NCBI GenBank assembly: GCA_019411205.1
Contig: DXRF01000222.1
Span: 1-5,426 of the forward strand
Direction: 5' to 3'
DNA length: 5,426 bases
From: Parabacteroides sp.
Lineage (GTDB): Bacteria > Bacteroidota > Bacteroidia > Bacteroidales > Tannerellaceae
This document shows positions 5,324 to 5,426 of the stretch, piece by piece. How positions within the stretch are numbered: the stretch's first letter is position 1; every line of letters starts with the position of its first letter. The translations under genes and the position numbers were made by a program. The notes below the pieces were generated by a model, which did not search any database, was not told where the DNA came from, and saw only the letters and a program-made list of their open reading frames with translations.

Positions 5324-5426
5324 ATGAAGAGAGCGATTTTGTCAGTTTTACTGCTATTTGCATTTCTTACCGGTTTTGCCCAAAACCGGAATATCTGCCG
5401 ATTAGGAATTACATACGATATCAGTC
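5324..5426 (+). CDS. Secreted or envelope protein, N-terminus only (3' end outside window)
   Basis: Only 34 codons are visible. MKR followed by a hydrophobic stretch (AILSVLLLFAFLTGF) and an Ala-Gln at 19-20 is a clear signal peptide with a Bacteroidetes-style cleavage site. The mature start reads NRNICRLGITYDIS; its cysteine is five residues past the likely cleavage point, so a lipoprotein is unlikely. The start of the mature chain is too short to assign a family with confidence. The ATG at 5324 follows an AT-rich leader and the -7 element at 5248. The gene is divergent from grpE and may share control with it. Confidence 0.75.
   Translation, partial: MKRAILSVLLLFAFLTGFAQNRNICRLGITYDIS

Overview
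The window looks like ordinary chromosomal DNA of a Bacteroidales bacterium, probably Bacteroides or Parabacteroides; the genus is an inference. The signs are moderate GC content, no clear Shine-Dalgarno sequences before the genes, several matches to the Bacteroidetes -7 promoter element TAnnTTTG, signal peptides ending in Ala-Gln, and protein sequences typical of the group (class B aspartate carbamoyltransferase, an OmpA/PorT-like small beta-barrel, DnaJ, GrpE).

Left part (1-2371, + strand) is one tightly packed run of four genes: the 3' two thirds of pyrB, then pyrI, a flavin reductase family gene and an outer-membrane beta-barrel gene. Gaps are 9, 27 and 2 bases, so they are probably co-transcribed from a promoter to the left of the window. 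PyrB and PyrI together form the regulated enzyme of the first committed step of pyrimidine synthesis; the link of the two downstream genes to that pathway is unknown.

Middle part (2372-3288): a 184-base gap holds a long imperfect hairpin and a -7 promoter element. It is followed by a flavodoxin-fold gene with a compact four-cysteine motif like that of iron-sulfur flavoproteins. Behind this gene lie three tandem 22-base palindromic units and a strong hairpin terminator that serves the convergent dnaJ gene.

Right part (3289-5426): grpE and dnaJ form a minus-strand chaperone operon (transcribed grpE then dnaJ; dnaK is not here). A 232-base divergent intergenic region separates grpE from the start of a plus-strand gene for a secreted protein that runs off the window. 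This region carries facing -7 elements with a perfect short inverted repeat almost exactly between them.

No mobile element, CRISPR array, tRNA or rRNA was seen, and no clearly new system. The best leads are the tandem palindromes with a swapped core, the shared operator-like site beside grpE-dnaJ, and the iron-sulfur flavoprotein-like oxidoreductase.
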